A DNA stretch of 64,000 nt from Rhizobium sp. CC-YZS058 (GTDB lineage: Bacteria; Pseudomonadota; Alphaproteobacteria; Rhizobiales; Rhizobiaceae), in NCBI RefSeq assembly GCF_034720595.1, contig NZ_JAYESJ010000001.1:2568001-2632000 (forward strand), written 5' to 3'. Below, piece by piece: positions 1 to 11,174 of the stretch (within the stretch, counting starts at the first letter, position 1; each line of letters starts with the position of its first letter). A model generated the notes under the pieces. It ran no database searches. It was not told the origin of the DNA and was given only the letters and a program-made list of their open reading frames with translations. Made by a program: the position numbers and the translations under genes.

Positions 1-2053
<2,053 letters not shown>

Positions 2054-2082
2054 CCTGTCCTCCCGTGGCGGCGGTCAGGCTA

Positions 2083-3504
2083 TCAGCTGCGCGCGTCCGG
2101 GAAAACCATCTCCGCCGTCAGACCGGGACCGCCCTGTTCCGCAGCCTCCGCCTCCGGGCTCGTCGCAAGGAAGCTCAGGCTGCCCTTGTGGATCTCCATC
2201 ACCGCCTCGACCAGCGACAGGCCGAGCCCGGTACCTGGCTTGGAGCGGCTCTCGTCCAGCCGCACGAAGCGCTCGACCACCGCTTCGCGCTTGTCCGCCG
2301 GTATCCCCGGCCCATGATCCGCAACGCGGATCACCGCATTGCCCTCGCGCAGCATCAGCGACACGGCGATTTCCGCGTTGTCCGCGCCATCGGCATATTT
2401 GATCGCATTGTCGATCAGGTTGCCGAGCGCCTGGCCGATCAGCTCGCGATTGCCGGTCAGGCGAATGCCGGGTGCGATATCCGCCGTCAGGCGTAGCCCC
2501 TGGTCCTCGGCAAGCGGCTCGTAGAGCTCGACGCAATCGGCCACGCTGGCGCTTAAATCCACCTCGCTCAGCTCCGCCACCGAGGAGCCCGCCTCGACGC
2601 GGGAGATCATCAGAAGCGCGTTGAAGGTGCGGATCAGCTGGTCGGATTCGGCGATGATTTCCTCGAGCGAGGTCCGGTGCCCTTCATGCGCGCCGCTGCG
2701 CGAGAGCGCCGCTTCCGCCTTGTTGCGCAGCCGGGTCAGCGGCGTCTTCAGGTCATGGGCGATGTTGTCGGAGACCTGCCTCAATCCCTCGTTCAGCTTC
2801 TCGATCCGCCCGAGCATGGTGTTGAGCGAAACGGACAACCGGTCGAACTCGTCGCCCGATCCGTTGACCGGCAGGCGCTGCGAGAGATCGCCGGCCATGA
2901 TCCGCGTGCTGGCATCCGACATGCGGTCGATGCGGCGCAGCGCGTTGCGGCCGATGCCGAACCAGATGATCAGCGCGCCGACACCCATGACGCCGAGCGC
3001 CACCACCAGCGCCTGGCGCACCAGCTCGCGAAACTTTTCCGGCTCCTGCAGGTCGCGGCCGACGAGCACGCGCAGGCCGTTGTCGAGGAACAGCACCTGC
3101 GCCAGCGCCACGTTCCAGTGCCGGCGCGCCTCTTCCGTATAGCGCTGGTAGCGGAAACTGTCCTCCGTCCAGCCCTCCTTGTCGAGCAGGCCCGGCTGCA
3201 GAGAGGCGACATTGCCGGCAAGAATTTCACCCGTCGGCCCGGCGATCACGTAGAGATTGGCGCCCGGCTGCCGGGCGCGCCGCTCCAGCGTGCGCAGAAG
3301 CGCGTTGACTCCGCCGCGATTGTAGATGGTCTCGATCTGCGAGACCTCCTCGCTCACCGCGTCGCGCGTCTGCTGTTCGAGCAGGCGCTGCGACATGGCG
3401 GTGACGTAGATGACGAGAAAGGCGGCGCAGAGGGAGAAGAGAAGCAGGTAGAGGGCCGAGAGGCGCACCGCCGTGGTGCGCCAGAGGATGGCGATCCGCC
3501 TCAT
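2083..3504 (-). CDS. Two-component sensor histidine kinase
   Basis: A 473-residue inner-membrane sensor kinase. There is a membrane segment near residues 15-37, a periplasmic sensor part of about 130 residues, a second membrane segment near 175-195, then HAMP, a HisKA domain with the phosphorylated histidine in IAHDLKTPL (about residue 250), and an HATPase domain with the N box (NLIDNAIKYA), G1 (DHGPGIP) and G2 (GTGLGLSLV). Its ATG overlaps the stop of the upstream response regulator by four bases (ATGA), so the two are translationally coupled and almost certainly a cognate pair. The glnE-kinase-regulator-degP order is conserved in rhizobia, and being next to degP suggests an envelope signal, but the stimulus is unknown. 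I would not give it a gene name. Confidence 0.9.
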   Translation of the reverse strand: MRRIAILWRTTAVRLSALYLLLFSLCAAFLVIYVTAMSQRLLEQQTRDAVSEEVSQIETIYNRGGVNALLRTLERRARQPGANLYVIAGPTGEILAGNVASLQPGLLDKEGWTEDSFRYQRYTEEARRHWNVALAQVLFLDNGLRVLVGRDLQEPEKFRELVRQALVVALGVMGVGALIIWFGIGRNALRRIDRMSDASTRIMAGDLSQRLPVNGSGDEFDRLSVSLNTMLGRIEKLNEGLRQVSDNIAHDLKTPLTRLRNKAEAALSRSGAHEGHRTSLEEIIAESDQLIRTFNALLMISRVEAGSSVAELSEVDLSASVADCVELYEPLAEDQGLRLTADIAPGIRLTGNRELIGQALGNLIDNAIKYADGADNAEIAVSLMLREGNAVIRVADHGPGIPADKREAVVERFVRLDESRSKPGTGLGLSLVEAVMEIHKGSLSFLATSPEAEAAEQGGPGLTAEMVFPDARS

Positions 3505-4190
3505 GCCTCGACGCGTCCATCATCCTTGATCATGTAGCCGGCGCCGCGCACCGTGCGCAGCAGCGGCTGGTCGAAGTCCTTCTCGATCTTCGCCCGCAGC
3601 CGCGAGACATGCACGTCGATGACGTTGGTCTGCGGATCGAAATGATAGTCCCAGACATTTTCGAGCAGCATGGTGCGCGTCACCACCTGCCCGGCATTCT
3701 TCATGAGATATTCGAGCAGGCGGAACTCGCGCGGCTGCAGCAGGATCTCGCGGCCCTGGCGCTTGACGGAATGGGAGAGACGATCGAGCTCCAGATCGCC
3801 GACGCGGTAGACCATGTCCTGCTCGGGCGTGCCCTTGCGCCGGCCGAGAACCTCGACGCGGGCGAGCAGTTCGTTGAAGGCATAGGGTTTCGGCAGATAG
3901 TCGTCGCCGCCGGCGCGCAGGCCCGTCACCCGGTCGTCGACCTGGCCGAGCGCGGAGAGGATCAAGACCGGCGTGTGGATGGCTTTCTGGCGCAGCTCCG
4001 AGATCAGCGACAGCCCGTCGCGCCGCGGCAGCATGCGGTCGACGACCAGCACGTCGTAGCTGTTCTCGCTGGCCATGAACAGGCCGCTTTCGCCATCGCT
4101 TGCATGGTCGCAGACGATGCCGGCTTCCCGAAAGGCCTTGGCGAGATAGGCGGCGGCTTCGAGATCGTCCTCGACAATCAGAATCTTCAT
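3501..4190 (-). CDS. OmpR/PhoB-family response regulator
   Basis: A 229-residue DNA-binding response regulator: receiver domain with the acidic pocket in KILIVEDD, the phospho-acceptor aspartate near residue 51 in VVDRMLPRRDG and the conserved lysine in KPYAFNELLARV, followed by a winged-helix domain ending in VRGAGYMIK. It is the partner of the kinase that overlaps its 3' end. I start it at the ATG that gives MKILIVEDD, the usual N-terminus; in-frame ATGs at 4202 and further upstream exist, and the one at 4202 has an equally plausible ribosome site (GGGATT), so the N-terminus could be four residues longer. degP begins upstream, so the pair may be cotranscribed with it. Confidence 0.9.
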   Translation of the reverse strand: MKILIVEDDLEAAAYLAKAFREAGIVCDHASDGESGLFMASENSYDVLVVDRMLPRRDGLSLISELRQKAIHTPVLILSALGQVDDRVTGLRAGGDDYLPKPYAFNELLARVEVLGRRKGTPEQDMVYRVGDLELDRLSHSVKRQGREILLQPREFRLLEYLMKNAGQVVTRTMLLENVWDYHFDPQTNVIDVHVSRLRAKIEKDFDQPLLRTVRGAGYMIKDDGRVEA

Positions 4191-4329
4191 GTGGCTGACC
4201 ATAATCCCGGTCCTCATCGTCCCGCAACGGCCTGGCGCATCAGGCCCTCTCTTCCGGAGCATCGTCCGGGAAGAAAACGCCGCGGGACGGCAAGGTCCCG
4301 CGGCGCCTCATTCGTCAGGTCGGAGCCGC

Positions 4330-5898
4330 TCAGCCCTGGTCGATCGGCAGCGCCACGAAGCGGCTGGCGTTCTCGGCCTGGATCTGGAACAGCGCCTTGG
4401 AGCGGCCGTCCTTCTTGGCGGCGTTGATCACCCGCAGGATGTCGTCGGCCGACTTGACCTCCTGGTTGTTGACCGAAACGATCTTCTCGCCCTCCTTGAC
4501 GCCGCGGTCGCTCGCGTCGGAGTCCGGGTCGACGGTGGAGATCGTCACGCCCTTGCCGTCCTCGGAGGGAGAGACCGAGATGCCGAGATTGGCCAGCGCC
4601 TTCTCGCTCGAGGGCTGCTCCTCACTCTGCTGGTCGGACGGTTCGGCCGATGCCTGCTGCGGATCGTCGGGCAGCTGGCCGATCTTCAGATCGACGCTGA
4701 TCGACTTGCCGTCGCGCCAGAGCGAGACATCCACGGTGCTGCCGGGCTTCATCGCGCCGATCTTGCGGGCAAGCTCGCGCGGGCCCTTGATCGGGTCGCC
4801 ATCGACCGCGGTCACGACGTCGCCCTTCTTGATGCCGGCCTTTTCGCCCGGCGAACCGGCCTGCGGTTCGACCACCAGGGCGCCGCTTGCTTCCGCAAGA
4901 CCCAGGCTGTCGGCGATATCCTTGGACACCGGCTGGATCTGCACGCCAAGCCAGCCGCGGGAAACCGAGCCGTCCTTCATCAGGTCGGCGACGACATCCT
5001 TGGCCACCGAGGCCGGGATGGCGAAGGCGATGCCGACATTGCCGCCCGACGGCGAGAAGATCGCCGTGTTGATGCCCACCACTTCGCCGGCCAGGTTGAA
5101 GGTCGGGCCGCCGGAGTTGCCGCGGTTCACCGCCGCATCCACCTGCAGATAGTCGTCATAGGGGCCGGAGCCGATATCGCGGCCGCGCGCCGAGACGATG
5201 CCGGCCGTCACCGTGCCGCCGAGGCCGAAGGGGTTGCCGACCGCCACGACCCAGTCGCCGACCCGCACCTTGCTGTCATCGGCAAAGGAGACATAGGTGA
5301 ACTTCCTTTTGGCATCGACTTTCAGCACGGCCAGATCGGTGCGGCTGTCCTTGCCGATCAACTTGGCGTCGAGTTCGGTCCCGTCGTTCATGACGACCGT
5401 GAACGCCGCGCCGTCGCTGACCACATGGTTGTTGGTGACGAGGTAGCCATCCTCGCTGATGAAGAAGCCAGAGCCCTGCGAGGTCGGGTGCAGACGGCCG
5501 GGCTTGCCCTTGTCGCCACGCTCGGCGCGCGGGCCGCCACCATTCGGGCCGCCGCCGTTGGGGCCGCCGAATTCACGGAAGAAGCGCTTCAGCGGATGGT
5601 CGTCCGGCAGATCGTCGAAACCGCGGCCGCCGAAATCGAAGGAGAATCCGTTCGAGGCATCGTCGGACACCGGATTGGCGCGGGTGGACACGCGGACGGA
5701 GACGACGGCGGGCGACACCGCATCGACCACATTGGCAAAGCCCGGAACGGCGTCGGGGGTCGCGATCTTCACCGGCTCGGCAAAGGACTGGCTGATCGCC
5801 GGAAGGCCGGTCGCCAGCATCACGGCCGCCAGACCCGCAACGGTCGAGGCCTTGAGCGTGGTTTTCAGGGTAGAACGGGGGGTTTGGGTCTTGCTCAT
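4330..5898 (-). CDS. degP: Periplasmic serine protease/chaperone DegP (HtrA family, Do subfamily)
   Basis: DegP degrades or refolds damaged proteins in the periplasm. The 522-residue product has an N-terminal membrane/signal segment (about 20-45), a glycine-rich loop near 105-130, a trypsin-like domain with the triad His in TNNHVV (about 158), Asp in RTDLAVL (about 188) and Ser in GNSGGP (about 262), and two PDZ domains, the second one ending in DILRVINAAKKDGR. An acidic glutamine/serine linker separates the PDZ domains. The ATG at 5898 is preceded by AAAGG at good distance; a GTG at 5907 is the alternative. It follows cycL by about 185 bases, with a possible ECF-sigma promoter in the gap, and precedes the two-component pair. 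Confidence 0.95.
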   Translation of the reverse strand: MSKTQTPRSTLKTTLKASTVAGLAAVMLATGLPAISQSFAEPVKIATPDAVPGFANVVDAVSPAVVSVRVSTRANPVSDDASNGFSFDFGGRGFDDLPDDHPLKRFFREFGGPNGGGPNGGGPRAERGDKGKPGRLHPTSQGSGFFISEDGYLVTNNHVVSDGAAFTVVMNDGTELDAKLIGKDSRTDLAVLKVDAKRKFTYVSFADDSKVRVGDWVVAVGNPFGLGGTVTAGIVSARGRDIGSGPYDDYLQVDAAVNRGNSGGPTFNLAGEVVGINTAIFSPSGGNVGIAFAIPASVAKDVVADLMKDGSVSRGWLGVQIQPVSKDIADSLGLAEASGALVVEPQAGSPGEKAGIKKGDVVTAVDGDPIKGPRELARKIGAMKPGSTVDVSLWRDGKSISVDLKIGQLPDDPQQASAEPSDQQSEEQPSSEKALANLGISVSPSEDGKGVTISTVDPDSDASDRGVKEGEKIVSVNNQEVKSADDILRVINAAKKDGRSKALFQIQAENASRFVALPIDQG

Positions 5899-5999
5899 CC
5901 GAGTCACCTTTTTGTCCTTAACGCCTGGCCGAACCCCTTTGAGGCATCGGCCGATGACAAAGAGATAGGGCTTCCGACCTTACGGCGCAGTGACCGGGG

Positions 6000-6024
6000 A
6001 ATGAAAACTTCGTAATGTTGTTCC
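6000..6024 (-). promoter_or_regulatory. Possible ECF-sigma (RpoE2-like) promoter of degP
   Basis: On the minus strand there is GGAAC (6024-6020), 16 bases, then CATT (6003-6000). The rhizobial general-stress sigma factor RpoE2/EcfG recognises GGAAC-N16/17-CGTT, so this differs by one base at the -10. It lies about 100 bases before the degP ATG in the gap after cycL. Functional use is inference. Confidence 0.3.
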
Positions 6025-6084
6025 GGTCTTACACCGCCCGGAGGAAAGCCTTCGCGCCTTTGGAGGCTGTCGGATCGAGGCCGC

Positions 6085-6855
6085 TCAGCGCTCGGGAGCA
6101 GTCGACGGCCCGGAGGCCTCGCCCGGCTGCCGCTCGAGAAGCCGGTCGAGCGCATCCTGCTCCTCCGGCGACAGCGGCGTGCCGCGCGCGCTCGTCCCGC
6201 GTCGTCTGCGCGCGGCGATCAGCAGCGCGGTGCCGCCTGCAAGCAGCAGCACGGCAGGAGCCGCCCAGAGCACCAGCGTCTTTCCCTCCACCCGAGGCTT
6301 CAACAGCACGAACTCGCCATAGCGCGAGACGACATAATCGATCACCGCCTCGTCGCTGTCTCCGCGCTGCAGCCGCTCGCGCACCAGCCGGCGCAGATCC
6401 TTGGCAAGTTCGGCGTTGGAATCGTCGATCGACTGGTTCTGGCAGACCATGCAGCGCAGATGCCCCGACAGAACCCGCGCCCGCCCTTCCAGCACCGGAT
6501 CCGCCAACACCTCGTCGGGGTTGACGGCAAAGGCCGGGGCGGCGGAAAGGGCAAGGAAAAGAGCGAGGACTGCGCCTGGAAAGAAAGACCCCCTCTGGCC
6601 TGCCGGCCATCTCCCCCACAAGGGGGGAGAGACCGAGCGGCACCCGCTCGGCCCATCTCCACCATCGAATCGAACTCTGTCTCCTCCAGCGTCGAATTGA
6701 ACTCCATCTTCGCAGCCTTGCGCAGAGAGGGAGCGACGGTCCCGCCCCCCGGTCTCTCCCCCCTTGTGGGGGAGATGGGCGGCAGCCCAGAGGGGGTCTT
6801 GCGGCAGATTGATGCCTTTGCCTTCGGCACCCCAAACGGGCTCATCGCTCGACAT
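6085..6855 (-). CDS. cycL: Cytochrome c maturation protein CcmH/CycL, with N-terminus altered by repeat insertion
   Basis: CycL (CcmH) is the membrane-anchored periplasmic thiol-disulfide protein that reduces apocytochrome c before haem ligation. The conserved part starts at [11 protein letters not shown] and contains the redox motif [10 protein letters not shown], the helix pair typical of the family, a membrane segment near [16 protein letters not shown] and a short cytoplasmic tail. What is odd is the N-terminus. The hydrophobic signal segment ([15 protein letters not shown]) has no start codon directly in front of it; instead the frame runs upstream through two inverted RIME-like repeats to an ATG at 6855 or a GTG at 6873 that overlaps the cycK stop (GTGA). 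Read from 6855 the product is 256 residues with about 95 extra residues before the signal segment. The true start is uncertain. Confidence 0.85.
   Translation of the reverse strand: MSSDEPVWGAEGKGINLPQDPLWAAAHLPHKGGETGGRDRRSLSAQGCEDGVQFDAGGDRVRFDGGDGPSGCRSVSPPLWGRWPAGQRGSFFPGAVLALFLALSAAPAFAVNPDEVLADPVLEGRARVLSGHLRCMVCQNQSIDDSNAELAKDLRRLVRERLQRGDSDEAVIDYVVSRYGEFVLLKPRVEGKTLVLWAAPAVLLLAGGTALLIAARRRRGTSARGTPLSPEEQDALDRLLERQPGEASGPSTAPER
6586..6634 (-). repeat. RIME-like palindromic repeat, copy A
   Basis: A 49-base element with core CTCCCCCCTTGTGGGGGAGA (read on the minus strand) followed by a GGC-rich stretch and AGAGGGGGTCT. Its reverse complement matches copy B (6751-6799) with three or so differences, so A and B form a large inverted repeat about 116 bases apart. 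The same core recurs at 25568 and 53769. It resembles the rhizobial intergenic mosaic element (RIME) family. Confidence 0.8.
6751..6799 (+). repeat. RIME-like palindromic repeat, copy B
   Basis: The 49-base inverted partner of copy A, reading GGTCTCTCCCCCCTTGTGGG and onward to AGAGGGGGTCT. The 116-base spacer between A and B contains two near-identical short direct repeats (TCGAATCGAACTC and TCGAATTGAACTC). The pair lies between the cycK stop and the conserved part of cycL and keeps the cycL frame open throughout. Confidence 0.8.
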
Positions 6856-6869
6856 GCGCCCCACCCCGC

Positions 6870-8852
6870 TCACTCCGCCGCAGCGGCTCGCGGCCGCGCT
6901 GCGCGCCGGGCCGGCGCGCCGATGCGCAGGCGGCGGTCGCTCAAGGACACCGCGCCGCCGAGCATCATCAGCACCGCCCCACCCCAGATCGCGAGAATCA
7001 CCGGCTTCCACCAGAGCCGCACGACGATCCCGCCATCGGGCAGATCGTCGCCGAGCGAGACATAGAGCTGGCTGAGCCCGAAGGTGAGAATGCCGGCCTC
7101 GGTGGTCGGCATGCGCCGCGCCGTATAGACGCGCTTGGCCGAATAGACATCCGCCACGACGACACCCGTACGGCGGACGGTGAAATGGCCGCGCTCCTCG
7201 GTGAAGTTCGGCCCCTGCCCGGGCTTCACCCCGTCGAACACCACCTGATAGCCACCCGCCTCCAGCGCCATGCCGGGCTTCATTTCGGCGATGTGCTCCG
7301 TGGCGAAGGCCGAAACGCCGACGATGCCGATCACCGTGACGCCGAGGCCGGCATGGGCGAGCGCCGTGCCGAAGACCGAGCGCGGCAGCCCGGTGAGCCG
7401 CCGCAGCGCCACCCCTACCGGAACCCGGCCGAAATTGGCGCGCAGCGCCAGATCGGTCAGTGCCCCGGCCATCATGAAGAAACCGAGCGCGAGGCCGAAG
7501 GCTGCCAGGATCGGCCCGCCGCCTTGCGCATAGGCAAGCGCGGCAGCCAGCACCAGTCCGATCGCCGCGGCCGCCATCAGCCGCTGGCCGGCCCCCATCA
7601 GGTCGCCGCGCTTCCAGGCGAGAAGCGGGCCGAAGGGCACGGCAAAGAGCAGCGGCAGCATCAGCAGGCCGAAGGTGAGGTTGAAGAAGGGCGCGCCGAC
7701 GGAAATCTTGTCGCCGGTCAGCGCTTCCAGCGCCAGCGGGTAGAGCGTGCCGATCAGCACGGTCGCCGTCGCGGTCGTCAGAATGAGGTTGTTGAGCACC
7801 AGCGCGCCCTCGCGCGAGATCGGCGCGAAGATGCCGCCCGCCTTCAGCCGCGTCGCCCGCAGGGCGAAGAGCGCGAGCGCTCCGCCGATGAACAGGATGA
7901 GGATCAGCAGAATGAAGATGCCGCGGCGCGGATCGGTCGCGAAGGCATGGACGGAGGTCAGCACGCCGGAGCGCACCAGAAAGGTGCCGAGCAGCGACAG
8001 CGAGAAGGTCAGGATCGCCAGCAGCACGGTCCAGATCTTCAGGGCCTCGCGCTTCTCCATCACCAGCGCCGAATGCAGGAGCGCCGTGCCGGCGAGCCAC
8101 GGCATGAAGGAGGCGTTTTCCACCGGATCCCAGAACCACCAGCCGCCCCAGCCGAGCTCGTAATAGGCCCAGTAGGAGCCCATGGCGATGCCGGCGGTGA
8201 GGAAGGACCAGGCGACGAGCGTCCAGGGCCGCACCCAGCGCGCCCAGGCCGCATCGAGCCGCCCTTCGATCAACGCCGCCACGGCGAAGGAGAAACTGAC
8301 GGAAAAGCCGACATAGCCGAGATAGAGCAGCGGCGGATGGATCGCGAGGCCGATATCCTGCAGCACCGGGTTCAGATCCTCCCCCTCGCCCGGCGCAGGG
8401 ATCAGGCGCGTGAAGGGGTTGGAGGTCAGAAGGATGAACAGCGCGAAGGCGCTGGCGATCAAGGCCTGCACCGCGAGCACATTCGCCTTCAAGGAGGCCG
8501 GCAGGTTGCGCCCGAACAGGGCCACGAGCGCCGAAAAGAAGACGAGGATCAGCAGCCAGAGCAGCATCGAGCCTTCGTGATTGCCCCAGACGCCGGAGAA
8601 TTTATAGACGAGCGGCATCATCGAATGCGAATTCGCCCAGACAGTCTGCACCGAGAAATCAGAGGTGACATGCGCATAGGTGAGAGAGCCGAAGGCGATG
8701 GCGACCAGGACGAAGCTGGCAGACGCGGCCGCGGTGCCGCTTTCCATCAGAGCCGCATCGCGCCGCCAGGCACCGAAGGCCGGCAGCAGCGCCTGGATCA
8801 GGCTGGTCGCCAGCGCCAGCACCAGCGCATAATGGCCAAGCTCGACGATCAT
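6870..8852 (-). CDS. cycK: Haem lyase subunit CcmF/CycK
   Basis: CycK (CcmF) is the large integral membrane protein of the system I cytochrome c synthetase, which takes haem from CycJ and attaches it to apocytochrome. The 660-residue protein is almost entirely hydrophobic with many membrane segments and has the haem-handling WWD-type signature [13 protein letters not shown] near residue 235, conserved histidines in periplasmic loops, and a C-terminal periplasmic domain before the last membrane segment. Its start overlaps the cycJ stop by four bases, and its stop (TGA) overlaps a possible GTG start of cycL, as expected for an operon cycHJKL. Length is normal for the family. Confidence 0.96.
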   Translation of the reverse strand: MIVELGHYALVLALATSLIQALLPAFGAWRRDAALMESGTAAASASFVLVAIAFGSLTYAHVTSDFSVQTVWANSHSMMPLVYKFSGVWGNHEGSMLLWLLILVFFSALVALFGRNLPASLKANVLAVQALIASAFALFILLTSNPFTRLIPAPGEGEDLNPVLQDIGLAIHPPLLYLGYVGFSVSFSFAVAALIEGRLDAAWARWVRPWTLVAWSFLTAGIAMGSYWAYYELGWGGWWFWDPVENASFMPWLAGTALLHSALVMEKREALKIWTVLLAILTFSLSLLGTFLVRSGVLTSVHAFATDPRRGIFILLILILFIGGALALFALRATRLKAGGIFAPISREGALVLNNLILTTATATVLIGTLYPLALEALTGDKISVGAPFFNLTFGLLMLPLLFAVPFGPLLAWKRGDLMGAGQRLMAAAAIGLVLAAALAYAQGGGPILAAFGLALGFFMMAGALTDLALRANFGRVPVGVALRRLTGLPRSVFGTALAHAGLGVTVIGIVGVSAFATEHIAEMKPGMALEAGGYQVVFDGVKPGQGPNFTEERGHFTVRRTGVVVADVYSAKRVYTARRMPTTEAGILTFGLSQLYVSLGDDLPDGGIVVRLWWKPVILAIWGGAVLMMLGGAVSLSDRRLRIGAPARRAARPRAAAAE

Positions 8853-9298
8853 CGAATGGTCTCCTTGCCGCCGAGCGAGACGCCCTGCGCCTTCAGCCGA
8901 TCGGCCACATCCTTCGGCATATAGGTCTCGTCATGCTTGGCGAGCACCGTGTCGGCAAGGAAGGTGCCTTGGTCGCTCATCACGCCCTCGGCCACCACAC
9001 CCTGCCCCTCGCGGAAGAGGTCGGGCAGGATACCGGTATAGCGAACCGGCACCGTGACCCGCGTATCCGTCACGTCGAAGCGCACCGTCATGCCGCTGCC
9101 ACGCTCGACCGAGCCGTTGGCCACCAGGCCACCCAGCCGGATGCGCGTTCCGGGCGCCACATGCGCCGCCTGCAGGTCGCCCGGCACATAGAAATAGGCG
9201 ACCGCCTGGCCGAAGGCGAAGAGCACCAGAAGCACCGCCGCCGCCACGAAGCCGACACCCGCTGCAATCAGGCTCAGGCGCTTCTGCTTGCGGGTCAT
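8849..9298 (-). CDS. cycJ: Periplasmic haem chaperone CcmE/CycJ
   Basis: CycJ (CcmE) carries haem, covalently bound to a histidine, from the exporter to the CcmF/H ligation complex. The 149-residue protein has a short basic N-terminus, one membrane anchor (about residues 10-33), an OB-fold beta-barrel domain, and the haem-binding histidine in [10 protein letters not shown] at about residue 122. It overlaps cycH upstream and cycK downstream by four bases each. Confidence 0.96.
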   Translation of the reverse strand: MTRKQKRLSLIAAGVGFVAAAVLLVLFAFGQAVAYFYVPGDLQAAHVAPGTRIRLGGLVANGSVERGSGMTVRFDVTDTRVTVPVRYTGILPDLFREGQGVVAEGVMSDQGTFLADTVLAKHDETYMPKDVADRLKAQGVSLGGKETIR

Positions 9299-10440
9299 TG
9301 CGCGCGTCCTTCGGGGTTCAGGCCCAGTTCGCCGGCCAGCGCCAGCAATTGCTGCCCTTCGGCCTTGTCTCGGGGAAAGGCGGCCAGCCCGTCGGCGAGT
9401 GCGGCCTCCGCCTTGCCGCGCTCGCCGAGCACGGCATAGGAGCGGATGATCCGCAGCCAGCCTTCGAGATTTGCCGGATCGTCTTTGAGTTTCGCCGCCA
9501 GGCTTTCGACCATGCCGGCGATCATCTGCCGCTGCTCCGCCGGTGCCATGGCCGCGGCAGAGGCGACATCCGCCGCGCTCGGATTGCCGGGCGCAGCGGA
9601 ATTGGCTGCAGGCCCGGCCGGCGGGGTCGCCAGTCGCGCCATGTTCTGCTCCACCTGCGCGCGCCAGGGCGCATCGGCCGGCGCTTCGGAGAGCAGCCGC
9701 CCATAGGCGGCCCTCGCCTCGTCGGTCTTGCCATCCTGCTCCAGCGCCAGCGCCAGGTAATAGCGGGCACGCGGCTCGCCGGGGTTCATCGTCAGCATCT
9801 GCCGCAGCGCGGCCTGCGCGCCCTCCGTCACTCGTCCGCCCGCCTTGGCGATCCGGCTTTCGGCGAGCCCGCCGAGCCGCTGGGGTGTGGGGCCAAGCAG
9901 GCGGATCGCCTGGGAAAAGGCGTTCTCCGCATCGTCCAGCCGGCCGCTGCCGTAATAGATGGGCGCCAGCACATCGAAACCCCGGCCATCCTCCGGGTTG
10001 TCGGCCAGCCGTTGCTCGGCACGCGCGATGAGAAGGGTGATATCGTCAGCCGGGTTCGCCAGCCGCGCGGCAAGCGGCGCATCGGGCAGCCCGGGGCTGC
10101 CGGTCGTCAGATAGAGACAGAGCCCCACCGCAGGAAGAAGCAGGATGATCAGCGCCTGCGCCAGACGATTGGCAGAGGGCCCTGCCTCCTTTGCCTGCGT
10201 TCCGGCCTGCGCATCCGCGGAGAGAAGGCGCCGGGCCACCTCCGCCCGGGCGAGCTCCGCCTCGTCCCTCGAGATCAGGCCCTGCGTCAGATCGCGGCCG
10301 ATCTCGTCGAGCTGGTCGCGATAGACCGCCGCATCATGCCGCCCCTCCACCACAGGCGCCGCGCGGGCGCCGAGCAGCGGCTTGAGCAGGACGATGGCGA
10401 CGACGGCCGTCATCAGGGCAACGAGGATCCAGAACTGCAT
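9295..10440 (-). CDS. cycH: Cytochrome c maturation protein CcmI/CycH
   Basis: CycH (CcmI) is the membrane protein that holds the C-terminus of apocytochrome c and presents it for haem attachment. The 381-residue product has an N-terminal membrane segment ([20 protein letters not shown]), a cytoplasmic loop, a second membrane segment near residues 90-110, and a periplasmic region of TPR-type helical repeats (for example [20 protein letters not shown]). It is the first gene of cycHJKL, with the stop overlapping cycJ. Confidence 0.93.
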   Translation of the reverse strand: MQFWILVALMTAVVAIVLLKPLLGARAAPVVEGRHDAAVYRDQLDEIGRDLTQGLISRDEAELARAEVARRLLSADAQAGTQAKEAGPSANRLAQALIILLLPAVGLCLYLTTGSPGLPDAPLAARLANPADDITLLIARAEQRLADNPEDGRGFDVLAPIYYGSGRLDDAENAFSQAIRLLGPTPQRLGGLAESRIAKAGGRVTEGAQAALRQMLTMNPGEPRARYYLALALEQDGKTDEARAAYGRLLSEAPADAPWRAQVEQNMARLATPPAGPAANSAAPGNPSAADVASAAAMAPAEQRQMIAGMVESLAAKLKDDPANLEGWLRIIRSYAVLGERGKAEAALADGLAAFPRDKAEGQQLLALAGELGLNPEGRAQ

Positions 10441-10569
10441 GCTGGCTGATTACACCGCGGGTTTGCCGCTTCCAATCGCTATTTCGGCCCTGACGGAGAA
10501 GTGAGGCCTTTCGCCGCGTAAGCGATGACCGGCACACCGCTCTGCCTTACAGCGTCCGGAGTGGACGGG

Positions 10570-11022
10570 TCAGGTGAGCGGAGTCCAGCTGCCGTCGCTG
10601 TTGCGGCAGGCCACGCCTCGCGCCACGGTGTCGCCGCTGCCGTCGGTCACGGTATGGCTGTATTGCCGGCAATTCTGCGAGCCGACCTGATAGGGCGCCG
10701 TCGCCACCACCGATCCGCGCACCTTGGCGCCCTGCCAGACAACGGGCTGACCGCCCGGCGCGGCTTCAAGGGCGCGGTACTCGGCTTCCAGCGCGCGCTG
10801 GCGGTCGGCCGTGCTCAGGGTCTGCCCGGCCCCCTTGGCAATGATCCCGCCCTGCAGCGCCGTGATATAGGCCGCGGAATTGGCGACCCGGCCGGTCGAG
10901 GCCAGCGCCGCCGTCGGGCCCGTTCCGCTGCGCGTCCCGCATCCGGCCAACGCCACCAGTGCGAAGCCAAGGCTTGCGAGCATGAGCGGGCGAAGGCGGG
11001 CAGAAGGCGGGCAATCGATCAT
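10570..11022 (-). CDS. 17-kDa surface-antigen-type lipoprotein
   Basis: A 150-residue predicted lipoprotein. The N-terminal hydrophobic segment ends in the lipobox LVALAGC, so the mature protein would be lipid-anchored, probably in the outer membrane. The C-terminal domain (EYRALEAAPGGQPVVWQ and CRQYSHTV, ending in the paired cysteines of the surface antigen domain) resembles the Rickettsia 17 kDa/RT0821 family. I use the ATG at 11022, preceded by ACCGGA; longer in-frame readings exist but carry no signal peptide. It stands alone between feuQ and cycH on the same strand. The function of this family is not known. Confidence 0.75.
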   Translation of the reverse strand: MIDCPPSARLRPLMLASLGFALVALAGCGTRSGTGPTAALASTGRVANSAAYITALQGGIIAKGAGQTLSTADRQRALEAEYRALEAAPGGQPVVWQGAKVRGSVVATAPYQVGSQNCRQYSHTVTDGSGDTVARGVACRNSDGSWTPLT

Positions 11023-11174
11023 TCCGGTATCCGTCAGGGCGCTGGTCCAAAGGGTGGCTGCCCCTCTTCTGGCACTCCCGGCCGGGCGAGGCAACAGCCG
11101 ATCGAAGACTGGAAGCCGCAAGCGCCGCTTTCCCGCCTGCCCGAATCGGAGCCGATCGGAACAGGCAACCGCGC

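Noticed and set aside
6085..8139. 684-codon minus-strand frame ending as CycL
   Set aside because: Only its last part is CycL; the rest is an out-of-frame reading of cycK. The cycL start is placed at 6855 instead.
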